A program made the position numbers and the translations under genes. This document shows positions 9,330 to 18,547 of a stretch of DNA of 18,547 nt, in pieces (position 1 is the stretch's first letter; each line of letters opens with the position of its first letter). The stretch comes from Liolophura sinensis (taxonomy: Eukaryota; Mollusca; Polyplacophora; Chitonida; Chitonidae). The DNA lies in NCBI RefSeq assembly GCF_032854445.1, contig NW_027018525.1, positions 1 through 18,547 of the forward strand, written 5' to 3'. The notes beneath the pieces were generated by a model, which made no database searches, had not been told where the DNA came from, and was given only the letters and a program-made list of their open reading frames with translations.

Positions 9330-9878
9330 CGATGTATTTTGTGACGAGAAATCGAATGGTGCAAACCGCGCTGCTCTCCGACCAATACTTTTGCCTGTAG
9401 TGACAATTGAATGATCATTTATGTCATAATCACGTGCCCAGCAACGGCTCTTACTCCATGGAAACCAGGGAAATTTGCAATTTTTCAACAGCTGCCGATG
9501 CCTGGCCCAATTCCTCATCTTTTGGCACCTTATAATTGTGGGTCAGTGTTTAGTTGTACTTTTTACAGCAGACTGTATCAAGTACCTTGTGTTTTTCACG
9601 TACAAATGGTGTGGTTTTTCTACACGTAGATAAAGACATTGAGATTGTCTTGGACTTAGAAGTAAGACAATTGCTGGGTGAGTTAAATGGGCTTGGCCCA
9701 AAGATTTGACGTCTTCTGGGCTACCGAAGGGCACATAACTTATAGTCAAAAGTTGAATATAGTAATGACCAATCGCGATTGTACAGAGTACAGTGTAGCC
9801 GATTTCAATTAACAAAAAGACCAGGTAAAAATGCAAAAGTGGAAAAATTGTTCCAGTGCTGCTGGTAAGAGGCTAATC
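9330..9878 (+). repeat. Monomer U18, cassette a, CGATG start
   Basis: CGATG, GCGCTGC, TTGCCTG, GTGACAATTG, TATAATTGTGGG, rare pair G/GAC, AGGTAAAA, AAAAATTG. Private GACCAATCGCG. The CGATG start following U17's GTAG tail shows those variants travel together across the unit boundary. Confidence 0.93.
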
Positions 9879-10427
9879 CGACGTATTTTGTGACGAGAAA
9901 TCGAATGGTGCAAACCGCGTTGCTCTCCGACCAATACTTTTGGCTGTAGTGACAATTGAATGATCATTTATGTCATAATCACGTGCCCAGCAACGGCTCT
10001 TACTCCATGGAAACCAGGGAAATTTGCAATTTTTCAACAGCTGCCGATGCCTGGCTCAATTCCGCATCTTTTGGCACCTTACTGAAGTGGGTCAGTGTTC
10101 AGTTTTACTTTTTACAGCAGACTGTATCAAGTACCTTGTGTTTTTCACGTACAAATGGTGTGGTTTTTCTACACGTAGATAAAGACATTGAGATTGTCTT
10201 GGACTTAGAAGTAAGACAATTGCTGGGTGAGTTAAATGGGCTTAGCCCAAAGATTTGACGTCTTCTGGGCTACCGAAGGGCACATAACTTATAGTCAAAA
10301 GTTGAATATAGTAATGACCAGTCGCGATTGTACAGAGTACAGTGTAGCCGATTTCAATTAACAAAAAGACCAGGTAAAAATGCAAAAGTGGAAAAATTGT
10401 TCCAGTGCTGTTGGTAAGAGGCTAATC
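9879..10427 (+). repeat. Monomer U19, cassette b, probable hybrid unit
   Basis: The 5' half (TACTGAAGTGGG, TTTTAC) matches U11 and U25. The 3' half (GTTTTTCACG, GGACTTA, A/GAC, AAAAATTG, GCTGTTGGT) matches U12 and U26. It lies between a G/GAC unit and a deletion unit, where U11-U12 and U25-U26 each have two units. Probably a fusion left by loss of one unit. Confidence 0.9.
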
Positions 10428-10969
10428 CGACGTATTTTGTGACGAGAAATCGAATGGTGCAAACCGCGTTGCTCTCTGACCAATACCTTTGGCTGTAGCG
10501 ACAATTGCATGATTATTTATGTCATAATCACGTGCCCAGCAACGGCTCTTACTCCATGGAAACATTGGCAATTTTTCAACAGCTGCCGATGCCTGGCTCA
10601 ATTCCGCATCTTTTGGCACCTTATTCATGTGGGTCTGTGGTCAGTTGTACTTTTTACAGCAGACTGTATCAAGTACCTTGTGTTTTTCACGTACAAATGG
10701 TGTTGTTTTTCTACACGTAGATAAAGACATTGAGATTGTCTTGGACTTAGAAGTAAGACAATTGCTGGGTGAGTTAAATGGGCTTGGCCCAAAGATTTCA
10801 GGTCTTCTGGGCTACCGAAGGGCACATAACTTATAGTCAAAAGTTGAATATAGTAATGACCAGTCGCGATTGTACAGAGTACAGTGTAGCCGATTTCAAT
10901 TAACAAAAAGACCAGGCAAAAATGCAAAAGTGGAAAAACTGTTCCAGTGCTGCTGGTAAGAGGCTAATC
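10428..10969 (+). repeat. Monomer U20, 7-bp deletion subtype, cassette c
   Basis: 542 bp. Same deletion and the same ACCTTTGG, GCATGATTAT and ATTGGC changes as U13. Differs by CAGCTGCC where U13 has CAGGTGCC. Starts 3,836 bp after U13. Confidence 0.96.
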
Positions 10970-11518
10970 CGACGTATTTTGTGACGAGAAATCGAATGGT
11001 GCAAACCGCGTTGCTCTCCGACCAATACTTTTGGCTGTAGTGACAATTGAATGATCATTTATGTCATAATCACGTGCCCAGCAACGGCTCTTACTCCATG
11101 GAAACCAGGGAAATTTGCAATTTTTCAACAGCTGCCGATGCCTGTCTCAATTCCGCATCTTTTGGCACCTTACTGAAGTGAGTCAGTGTTCAGTTGTACT
11201 TTTTACAGCAGACTGTATCAAGTACCTTGTGTTTTTCACGTACAAATGGTGTGGTTTTTCTACACGTAGATAAAGACATTGAGATTGTCTTGGACTTAGA
11301 AGTAAGACAATTGCTGGGTGAGTTAAATGGGCTTAGCCCAAAGATTTGACGTCTTCTGGGCTACCGAAGGGCACATAACTTATAGTCAAAAGTTGAATAT
11401 AGTAATGACCAGTCGCGATTGTACAGAGTACAGTGTAGCCGATTTCAATTAACAAAAAGACCAGGTAAAAATGCAAAAGTGGAAAAACTGTTCCAGTGCT
11501 GCTGGTAAGAGGCTAATC
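10970..11518 (+). repeat. Monomer U21, cassette d
   Basis: CTGTCTC and TACTGAAGTGAG, A/GAC, AGGTAAAA, GTGGAAAAACTG. Its first part (TTGGCTG, GTGACAATTG) matches the first part of U28. Confidence 0.93.
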
Positions 11519-12067
11519 CGACGTATTTTGTGACGAGAAATCGAATGGTGCAAACAGCGTTGCTCTCCGACCAATACTTTTGCCTGTAGCGACAATTGAA
11601 TGATCATTTATGTCATAATCACGTGCCCAGCAACGGCTCTTACTCCATGGAAACCAGGGAAATTTGCAATTTTTCAACAGCTGCCGATGCCTGGCCCAAT
11701 TCCTCATCTTTTGGCACCTTATAATTGTGGGTCAGTGTTTAGTTGTACTTTTTACAGCAGACTGTATCAAGTACCTTGTGTTTTTCACGTACAAATGGTG
11801 TTGTTTTTCTACACGTAGATAAAGACATGGAGATTGTCTTGGACTTAGAAGTAAGACAATTGCTGGGTGAGTTAAATGGGCTTGGCCCAAAGATTTCAGG
11901 TCTTCTGGGCTACCGAAGGGCACATAACTTATAGTCAAAAGTTGAATATAGTAATGACCAGTCGCGATTGTACAGAGTACAGTGTAGCCGATTTCAATTA
12001 ACAAAAAGACCAGGCAAAAATGCAAAAGTGGAAAAACTGTTCCAGTGCTGCTGGTAAGAGGCTAATC
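11519..12067 (+). repeat. Monomer U22, cassette a
   Basis: Private ACAGCGTTG, TTGCCTG, GCGACAATTG, TATAATTGTGGG, GGTGTTG, rare GACATGGAG, G/CAG, AGGCAAAA. The GACATGGAG change is shared only with U28. Confidence 0.93.
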
Positions 12068-12615
12068 CGACGTATTTTGTGACGAGAAATCGAATGGTGC
12101 AAACCGCGTTGCTCTCCGACCAATACTTTTGGCTGTAGTGACAATTGAATGATCATTTATGTCATAATCACGTGCCCAGCAACGGCTCTTACTCCATGGA
12201 AACCAGGGAAATTTGCAATTTTTCAACAGCTGCCGATGCCTGTCTCAATTCCGCATCTTTTGGTACCTTACTGAAGTGAGTCAGTGTTCAGTTGTACTTT
12301 TTACAGCAGACTGTATCAAGTACCTTGTGTTTTTCACGTACAAATGGTGTGGTTTTTCTACACGTAGATAAAGACATTGAGATTGTCTTGCACTTAGAAG
12401 TAAGACAATTGCTGGGTGAGTTAAATGGGCTTAGCCCAAAGATTTGACGTCTTCTGGGCTACCGAAGGGCACATAACTTATAGTCAAAAGTTGAATATAG
12501 TAATGACCAGTCGCGATTGTACAGAGTACAGTGTAGCCGATTTCAATTAACAAAAAGACCGGTAAAAATGCAAAAGTGGAAAAACTGTTCCAGTGCTGCT
12601 GGTAAGAGGCTAATC
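12068..12615 (+). repeat. Monomer U23, cassette d
   Basis: CTGTCTC and TACTGAAGTGAG, private TTTTGGTACC, GCACTTA, A/GAC, tail ACCGGTAAAA. The tail is one base short of the CCGGGTAAAA haplotype (length 548). Confidence 0.92.
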
Positions 12616-13164
12616 CGACGTATTTTGTGAAGAGAAATCGAATGGTGCAAACCGCGTTGCTCTCCGACCAATACTTTTGCCTGTAGCGACAATTGAATGA
12701 TCATTTATGCCATAATCACGTGCCCAGCAACGGCTCTTACTCCATGGAAACCAGGGAAATTTGCAATTTTTCAACAGCTGCCGATGCCTGGTCCAATTCC
12801 TCATCTTTTGGCACCTTATAATTGTGGGTCAGTGTTTAGTTGTACTTTTTACAGCAGACTGTATCAAGTACCTTGTGTTTTTCACGTACAAATGGTGTGG
12901 TTTTTCTACACGTAGATAAAGACATTGAGATTGTCTTGGACTTAGAAGTAAGACAATTGCTGGGTGAGTTAAATGGGCTTGGCCCAAAGATTTGACGTCT
13001 TCTGGGCTACCGAAGGGCACATAACTTATAGTCAAAAGTTGAATATAGTAATGACCAGTCGCGATTGTACAGAGTACAGTGTAGCCGATTTCAATTAACA
13101 AAAAGACCAGGTAAAAATGCAAAAGTGGAAAAATTGTTCCAGTGCTGCTGGTAAGAGGCTAATC
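12616..13164 (+). repeat. Monomer U24, cassette a
   Basis: Private GTGAAGAGAA, TATGCCATAA and TGGTCCAATT. TTGCCTG, GCGACAATTG, TATAATTGTGGG, rare pair G/GAC, AAAAATTG. Precedes the U25-U27 block in the position U10 holds before U11-U13. Confidence 0.93.
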
Positions 13165-13713
13165 CGACGTATTTTGTGACGAGAAATCGAATGGTGCAAA
13201 CCGCGTTGCTCTCCGACCAATACTTTTGGCTGTAGTGACAATTGAATGATCATTTATGTCATAATCACGTGCCCAGCAACGGCTCTTACTCCATGGAAAC
13301 CAGGGAAATTTGCAATTTTTCAACAGCTGCCGATGCCTGGCTCAATTCCGCATCTTTTGGCACCTTACTGAAGTGGGTCAGTGTTCAGTTTTACTTTTTA
13401 CAGCAGACTGTATCAAGTACCTTGTGTTTATCACGTACAAATGGTGTGGTTTTTCTACACGTAGATAAAGACATTGAGATTGTCTTGCACTTAGAAGTAA
13501 GGCAATTGCTGGGTGAGTTAAATGGGCTTAGCCCAAAGATTTGACGTCTTCTGGGCTACCGAAGGGCACATAACTTATAGTCAAAAGTTGAATATAGTAA
13601 TGACCAGTCGCGATTGTACAGAGTACAGTGTAGCCGATTTCAATTAACAAAAAGACCAGGCAATAATGCAAAAGTGGAAAAACTGTTCCAGTGCTGCTGG
13701 TAAGAGGCTAATC
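13165..13713 (+). repeat. Monomer U25, cassette b, copy of U11
   Basis: TACTGAAGTGGG, TTTTAC, GTTTATCACG, GCACTTA, AAGGCAATTG, A/GAC and the rare CAGGCAATAATG shared with U11. Confidence 0.94.
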
Positions 13714-14261
13714 CGACGTATTTTGTGACGAGAAATCGAATGGTGCAAACCGGGCTGCTCTCCGACCAATACGTTTGGCTGTAGTGACAATTGAATGATC
13801 ATTTATGTCATAATCACGTGCCCAGCAACGGCTCTTACTCCATGGAAACCAGGGAAATTTGCAATTTATCAACAGCTGCCGATGCCTGGCCCATTCCGCA
13901 TCTTTTGGCACCTTATTCATGTGGGTCTGTGGTCAGTTGTACTTTTTACAGCAGACTGTATCAAGTACCTTGTGTTTTTCACGTACAAATGGTGTGGTTT
14001 TTCTACACGTAGATAAAGACATTGAGATTGTCTTGGACTTAGAAGTAAGACAATTGCTGGGTGAGTTAAATGGGCTTAGCCCAAAGATTTGACGTCTTCT
14101 GGGCTACCGAAGGGCACATAACTTATAGTCAAAAGTTGAATATAGTAATGACCAGTCGCGATTGTACAGAGTACAGTGTAGCCGATTTCAATTAACAAAA
14201 AGACCAGGTAAAAATGCAAAAGTGGAAAAATTGTTCCAGTGCTGTTGGTAAGAGGCTAATC
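13714..14261 (+). repeat. Monomer U26, cassette c, copy of U12
   Basis: CGGGCTGC, ATACGTTTGG, AATTTATCAAC, TATTCATGTGGG, A/GAC, AAAAATTG, GCTGTTGGT as in U12. One A is missing in GGCCCATTCC (length 548). Confidence 0.94.
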
Positions 14262-14801
14262 CGACGTATTTTGTGACGAGAATCGAATGGTGCAAACCGC
14301 GTTGCTCTCTGACCAATACCTTTGGCTGTAGCGACAATTGCATGATTATTTATGTCATAATCACGTGCCCAGCAACGGCTCTTACTCCATGGAAACATTG
14401 GCAATTTTTCAACAGCTGCCGATGCCTGGCTCAATTCCGCATCTTTTGGCACCTTATTCATGTGGGTCTGTGGTCAGTTGTACTTTTTACAGCAGACTGT
14501 ATCAAGTACCTTGTGTTTTTCACGTACAAATGGTGTTGTTTTTCTACACGTAGATAAAGACATTGAGATTGTCTTGGACTTAGAAGTAAGGCAATTGCTG
14601 GGTGAGTTAAATGGGCTTGGCCCAAAGATTTCAGGTCTTCTGGGCTACCGAAGGGCACATAACTTATAGTCAAAAGTTGAATATAGTAATGACCAGTCGC
14701 GATTGTACAGAGTACAGTGTAGCCGATTTCAATTAACAAAAAGACCAGGCAAAAATGCAAAAGTGGAAAAACTGTTCCAGTGCTGCTGGTAAGAGGCTAA
14801 T
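14262..14801 (+). repeat. Monomer U27, 7-bp deletion subtype, cassette c
   Basis: 540 bp: the same 7-bp deletion haplotype as U13 and U20, plus loss of one A (GAGAATCG) and of one C at the junction (AATCGACG). AAGGCAATTG. Starts 3,834 bp after U20. Confidence 0.95.
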
Positions 14802-15351
14802 CGACGTATTTTGTGACGAGAAATCGAATGGTGCAAACCGCGTTGCTCTCCGACCAATACTTTTGGCTGTAGTGACAATTGAATGATCATTTATGTCATA
14901 ATCACGTGCCCAGCAACGGCTCTTACTCCATGGAAACCAGGGAAATTTGCAATTTTTCAACAGCTGCCGATGCCTGGCCCAATTCCTCATCTTTTGGCAC
15001 CTTATAATTGTGGGTCAGTGTTTAGTTGTACTTTTTACAGCAGACTGTATCAAGTACCTTGTGTTTTTCACGTACAAATGGTGTTGTTTTTCTACACGTA
15101 GATAAAGACATGGAGATTGTCTTGGACTTAGAAGTAAGACAATTGCTGGGTGAGTTAAATGGGCTTGGCCCAAAGATTTCAGGTCTTCTGGGCTACCGAA
15201 GGGCACATAACTTATAGTCAAAAGTTGAATATAGTAATGACCAGTCGCGATTGTACAGAGTACAGTGTAGCCGATTTCAATTAACAAAAAGACCAGGCAA
15301 AAATGCAAAAGTGGAAAAAACTGTTCCAGTGCTGCTGGTAAGAGGCTAATC
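14802..15351 (+). repeat. Monomer U28, cassette a, probable hybrid unit
   Basis: The 5' part (TTGGCTG, GTGACAATTG) resembles U21, and the rest (TATAATTGTGGG, GGTGTTG, GACATGGAG, G/CAG, AGGCAAAA) matches U22. It follows a deletion unit directly, where U13 and U20 are followed by a d unit. One extra A in the tail gives length 550. The longest open frame in the window, on the minus strand, crosses its end only because of that extra base. Confidence 0.9.
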
Positions 15352-15900
15352 CGACGTATTTTGTGACGAGAAATCGAATGGTGCAAACCGCGTTGCTCTC
15401 CGACCAATACTTTTGGCTGTAGTGACAATTGAATGATCATTTATGTCATAATCACGTGCCCAGCAACGGCTCTTACTCCATGGAAACCAGGGAAATTTGC
15501 AATTTTTCAACAGCTGCCGATGCCTGTCTCAATTCTGCATCTTTTGGCACCTTACTGAAGTGAGTCAGTGTTCAGTTGTACTTTTTACAGCAGACTGTAT
15601 CAAGTACCTTGTGTTTTTCACGTACAAATGGTGTGGTTTTTCTACACGTAGATAAAGACATTGAGATTGTCTTGGACTTAGAAGTAAGACAATTGCTGGG
15701 TGAGTTAAATGGGCTTAGCCCAAAGATTTCAGGTTTTCTGGGCTACCGAAGGGCACATAACTTATAGCCAAAAGTTGAATATAGTAATGACCAGTCGCGA
15801 TTGTACAGAGTACAGTGTAGCCGATTTCAATTAACAAAAAGACCAGGCAAAAATGCAAAAGTGGAAAAACTATTCCAGTGCTGCTGGTAAGAGGCTAATC
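15352..15900 (+). repeat. Monomer U29, cassette d
   Basis: CTGTCTC, private AATTCTGCAT, TACTGAAGTGAG, pair A/CAG with CAGGTTTTC (shared only with U34), private ATAGCCAAAAG and AACTATTCC. Confidence 0.93.
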
Positions 15901-16448
15901 CGACGTATTTTGTGACGAGAAATCAAATGATGCAAAACCGCGTTGCTCTCTGACCAATACTTTTGGCTGTAGTGACAATTGAATGATCATTTATGTCATA
16001 ATCACGTGCCCAGCAACGGCTCTTACTCCATGGAAACCAGGGAAATTTGCAATTTTTCAACAACTGCCGATGCCTGGCTCAATCCGCAACTTTTGGCACC
16101 TTACTGAAGTGGGTCAGTGTTCAGTTTTACTTTTTACAGCAGACTGTATCAAGTACCTTGTGTTTATCACGTACAAATGGTGTGGTTTTTCTACACGTAG
16201 ATAAAGACATTGAGATTGTCTTGCACTTAGAAGTAAGACAATTGCTGGGTGAGTTAAATGGGCTTGGCCCAAAGATTTCAGGTCTTCTGGGCTACCGAAG
16301 GGCACATAACTTATAGTCAAAGTTGAATATAGTAATGACCAGTCGCGATTGTACAGAGTACAGTGTAGCCGATTTCAATTAACAAAAAGACCAGGCAAAA
16401 ATGCAAAAGTAGAAAAACTGTTCCAGTGCTGCTGGTAAGAGGCTAATC
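15901..16448 (+). repeat. Monomer U30, cassette b variant, related to U8
   Basis: GATGC, CAACTGCC, CGCAACTT, TTTTAC, GTTTATCACG, GCACTTA, G/CAG and GTAGAAAAACTG as in U8. Private ATCAAATG. Three single-base run-length changes: CAAAACCG, CAATCCGC and GTCAAAGTT (length 548). Confidence 0.92.
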
Positions 16449-16997
16449 CGACGTATTTTGTGACGAGAAATCGAATGGTGCCAAACCGCGTTGCTCTCCG
16501 ACCAATACTTTTGGCTGTAGTGACAATTGAATGATCATTTATGTCATAATCACGTGCCCAGCAACGGCTCTTACTCCATGGAAACCAGGGAAATTTGCAA
16601 TTTTTCAACAGCTGCCGATGCCTGTCTCAATTCCGCATCTTTTGGCACCTTACTGAAGTGAGTCAGTGTTCAGTTGTACTTTTTACAGCAGACTGTATCA
16701 AGTACCTTGTGTTTTTCACGTACAAATGGTGTGGTTTTTCTACACGTAGATAAAGACATTGAGATTGTCTTGGACTTAGAAGTAAGACAATTGCTGGGTG
16801 AGTTAAATGGGCTTAGCCCAAAGATTTGACGTCTTCTGGGCTACCGAAGGGCACATAACTTATAGTCAAAAGTTGAATATAGTAATGACCAGTCGCGATT
16901 GTACAGAGTACAGTGTAGCCGATTTCAATTAACAAAAAGACCAGGCAAAAATGCAAAAGTAGAAAAACTGTTCCAGTGCTGCTGGTAAGAGGCTAAT
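16449..16997 (+). repeat. Monomer U31, cassette d
   Basis: States of U14: CTGTCTC, TACTGAAGTGAG, A/GAC, AGGCAAAA, GTAGAAAAACTG. Extra C in TGCCAAACC and a missing C at the junction (AATCGATG). It is the one case where a GTAG tail (in U30) is not followed by a CGATG start. Confidence 0.93.
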
Positions 16998-17547
16998 CGA
17001 TGTATTTGTGACGAGAAATCGAATGGTGCAAACCGCGTTTGCTCTCCGACCAATACTTTTGCCTGTAGTGACAATTGAATGATCATTTATGTCATAATCA
17101 CGTGCCCAGCAACGGCTCTTACTCCATGGAAACCAGGGAAATTTGCAATTTTTCAACAACTGCCCGATGCCTGGCTCAATCCGCATCTTTTGGCACCTTA
17201 TTCATGTGGGTCTGTGGTCAGTTGTACTTTTTACAGCAGACTGTATCAAGTACCTTGTGTTTTTCACGTACAAATGGTGTTGTTTTTCTACACGTAGATA
17301 AAGACATTGAGATTGTCTTGGACTTAGAAGTAAGACAATTGCTGGGTGAGTTAAATGGGCTTAGCCCAAAGATTTGACGTCTTCTGGGCTACCGAAGGGC
17401 ACATAACTTATAGTCAAAAGTTGAATATAGTAATGACCAGTCGCGATTGTACAGAGTACAGTGTAGCCGATTTCAATTTAACAAAAAGACCGGGTAAAAA
17501 TGCAAAAGTGGAAAAACTGTTCCAGTGCTGCTGGTAAGAGGCTAATC
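16998..17547 (+). repeat. Monomer U32, cassette c, CGATG start, indel-rich
   Basis: CGATG, TTGCCTG, CAACTGCC-like, TATTCATGTGGG, GGTGTTG, A/GAC, CCGGGTAAAA: broadly the U9/U15 haplotype. Five single-base run-length changes (ATTTG, GCGTTTGC, TGCCCG, CAATCCG, CAATTTAAC) make it the most disturbed copy. Confidence 0.91.
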
Positions 17548-18094
17548 CGACGTATTTTGTGACGAGAAATCGAATGGTGCAAACCGCGTTGCTCTCCGAC
17601 CAATACTTTTGCCTGTAGCGACAATTGAATGATCATTTATGTCATAATCACGTGCCCAGCAACGGCTCTTACTCCATGGAAACCAGGGAAATTTGCAATT
17701 TTTCAACAGCTGCCGATGCCTGGCCCAATTCCTCATCTTTTGGCACCTTATAATTGTGGGTCAGTGTTTAGTTGTACTTTTTACAGCAGACTGTATCAAG
17801 TACCTTGTGTTTTTCACGTACAAATGGTGTGGTTTTTCTACACGTAGATAAAGACATTGAGATTGTCTTGGACTTAGAAGTAAGACAATTGCTGGGTGAG
17901 TTAAATGGGCTTGGCCCAAAGATTTCAGGTCTCTGGGCTACCGAAGGGCACATAACTTATAGTCAAAAGTTGAATATAGTAATGACCAGTCGCGATTGTA
18001 CAGAGTACAGTGTAGCCGATTTCAATTAACAAAAAGACCAGGTAAAATGCAAAAGTGGAAAAATTGTTCCAGTGCTGCTGGTAAGAGGCTAATC
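17548..18094 (+). repeat. Monomer U33, cassette a, related to U16
   Basis: TTGCCTG, GCGACAATTG, TATAATTGTGGG, TGTTTAG, G/CAG, AAAAATTG as in U16. One T is missing in GGTCTCTGG and one A in GGTAAAATGC (length 547). Confidence 0.93.
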
Positions 18095-18547
18095 CGACGT
18101 ATTTTGTGACGAGAAATCGAATGGTGCAAACCGCGTTGCTCTCCGACCAATACTTTTGGCTGTAGTGACAATTGAATGATCATTTATGTCATAATCACGT
18201 GCCCAGCAACGGCTCTTACTCCATGGAAACCAGGGAAATTTGCAATTTTTCAACAGCTGCCGATGCCTGGCTCAATTCCGCATCTTTTGGCACCTTACTG
18301 AAGTGGGTCAGTGTTCAGTTTTACTTTTTACAGCAGACTGTATCAAGTACCTTGTGTTTTTCACGTACAAATGGTGTGGTTTTTCTACACGTAGATAAAG
18401 ACATTGAGATTGTCTTGGACTTAGAAGTAAGACAATTGCTGGGTGAGTTAAATGGGCTTAGCCCAAAGATTTCAGGTTTTCTGGGCTACCGAAGGGCACA
18501 TAACTTATAGTCAAAAGTTGAATATAGTAATGACCAGTCGCGATTGT
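18095..18547 (+). repeat. Monomer U34, partial copy cut by window end, cassette b
   Basis: First 453 bp of a unit: TACTGAAGTGGG, TTTTAC, GTTTTTCACG, GGACTTA, pair A/CAG with CAGGTTTTC as in U29. The window ends inside the conserved 3' block, so the array evidently continues. Confidence 0.95.

Larger units (their letters stand above)
1..18547 (+). repeat. Tandem satellite array, ~549-bp monomer, 33 full copies plus one partial
   Basis: The same ~549-bp sequence starts at 1, 551, 1101, 1650, 2199, 2749, 3298 and so on to 18095, always in the same orientation and with no spacer. Full-unit lengths are 549 in most copies, 547-550 where one or two bases are gained or lost, and 540-542 in the 7-bp-deletion subtype. 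The phase used here is arbitrary, set to the first base of the window (CGACGTATTT). Copies differ by a modest number of substitutions, many shared among subsets. No gene is supported: the open frames are recurring monomer-internal frames of 60-141 codons, interrupted by stops or frameshifts in other copies. Neither array edge is visible, so the total length is unknown. It is most likely eukaryotic satellite DNA. A repeated intergenic spacer cannot be excluded, but no rDNA is present. The family is not recognised. Confidence 0.97.

Noticed and set aside
15015-15440. Longest open frame, 141 codons on the minus strand
   Set aside because: It exists only because one extra A in the U28 tail shifts the frame across the unit boundary. 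It is probably an indel artefact.
1-18547. CRISPR array
   Set aside because: Units are 549 bp and directly abutting, with no unique spacers.
1-18547. LTR retrotransposon or other mobile element
   Set aside because: No terminal repeats bounding an internal region, no convincing primer-binding site, no polymerase or transposase frame, no target-site duplication. Origin from an old element cannot be excluded.
1-18547. CENP-B box or telomere-type repeats
   Set aside because: No match to the CENP-B box consensus seen by eye, and TTAGCCC is not a telomere unit and is not tandem.

Overview
The window is one uninterrupted head-to-tail tandem array. A monomer of about 549 bp is repeated 33 full times plus a 453-bp partial copy, all on the same strand, from the first base to the last. 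There are no spacers, inverted copies, inserted transposons or flanking unique DNA. I see no protein-coding gene, tRNA, rRNA or other recognisable gene. The open frames of 60-141 codons are the same few frames recurring once per monomer, and they are broken differently in different copies. The best reading is satellite DNA from a eukaryotic genome, probably heterochromatic. I do not recognise the family and cannot name the organism. A hand count of one unit gives about 41% GC and a CpG level of roughly 0.7 of expectation, so strong CpG decay is absent.

Layout: U1-U2 (1-1100) are two near-identical copies of a distinct subfamily. U3-U34 (1101-18547) are a mosaic of a small set of variants. The variants differ mainly in a cassette about 160-235 bp into the unit, with four alleles that I call a, b, c and d, and at a few diagnostic sites further down. 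The cassette order is a a b c a c d b c c b c c d c a b a b c d a d a b c c a d b d c a b. A subtype lacking 7 bp occurs at U13, U20 and U27, exactly every seventh unit (3,836 and 3,834 bp apart). The block U11-U13 recurs as U25-U27 (7,671 bp apart), and U14-U16 resembles U31-U33. This is an irregular higher-order repeat. U19 and U28 look like hybrids made when a whole unit was lost by unequal exchange.

How it works together: no genes cooperate here. The structure is that of an array evolving by unequal crossover and gene conversion. Two diagnostic sites 13 bp apart occur in all four combinations, which is direct evidence of exchange at very short scale. A block of about 105 bp in the last third of the monomer is nearly invariant, while the cassette varies. 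The monomer carries several short inverted repeats, one of them a set of three competing arms. About 80% of the single-base indels lie in the last 5 kb, and every indel is a homopolymer-length change. That is more likely sequencing or assembly error than biology.
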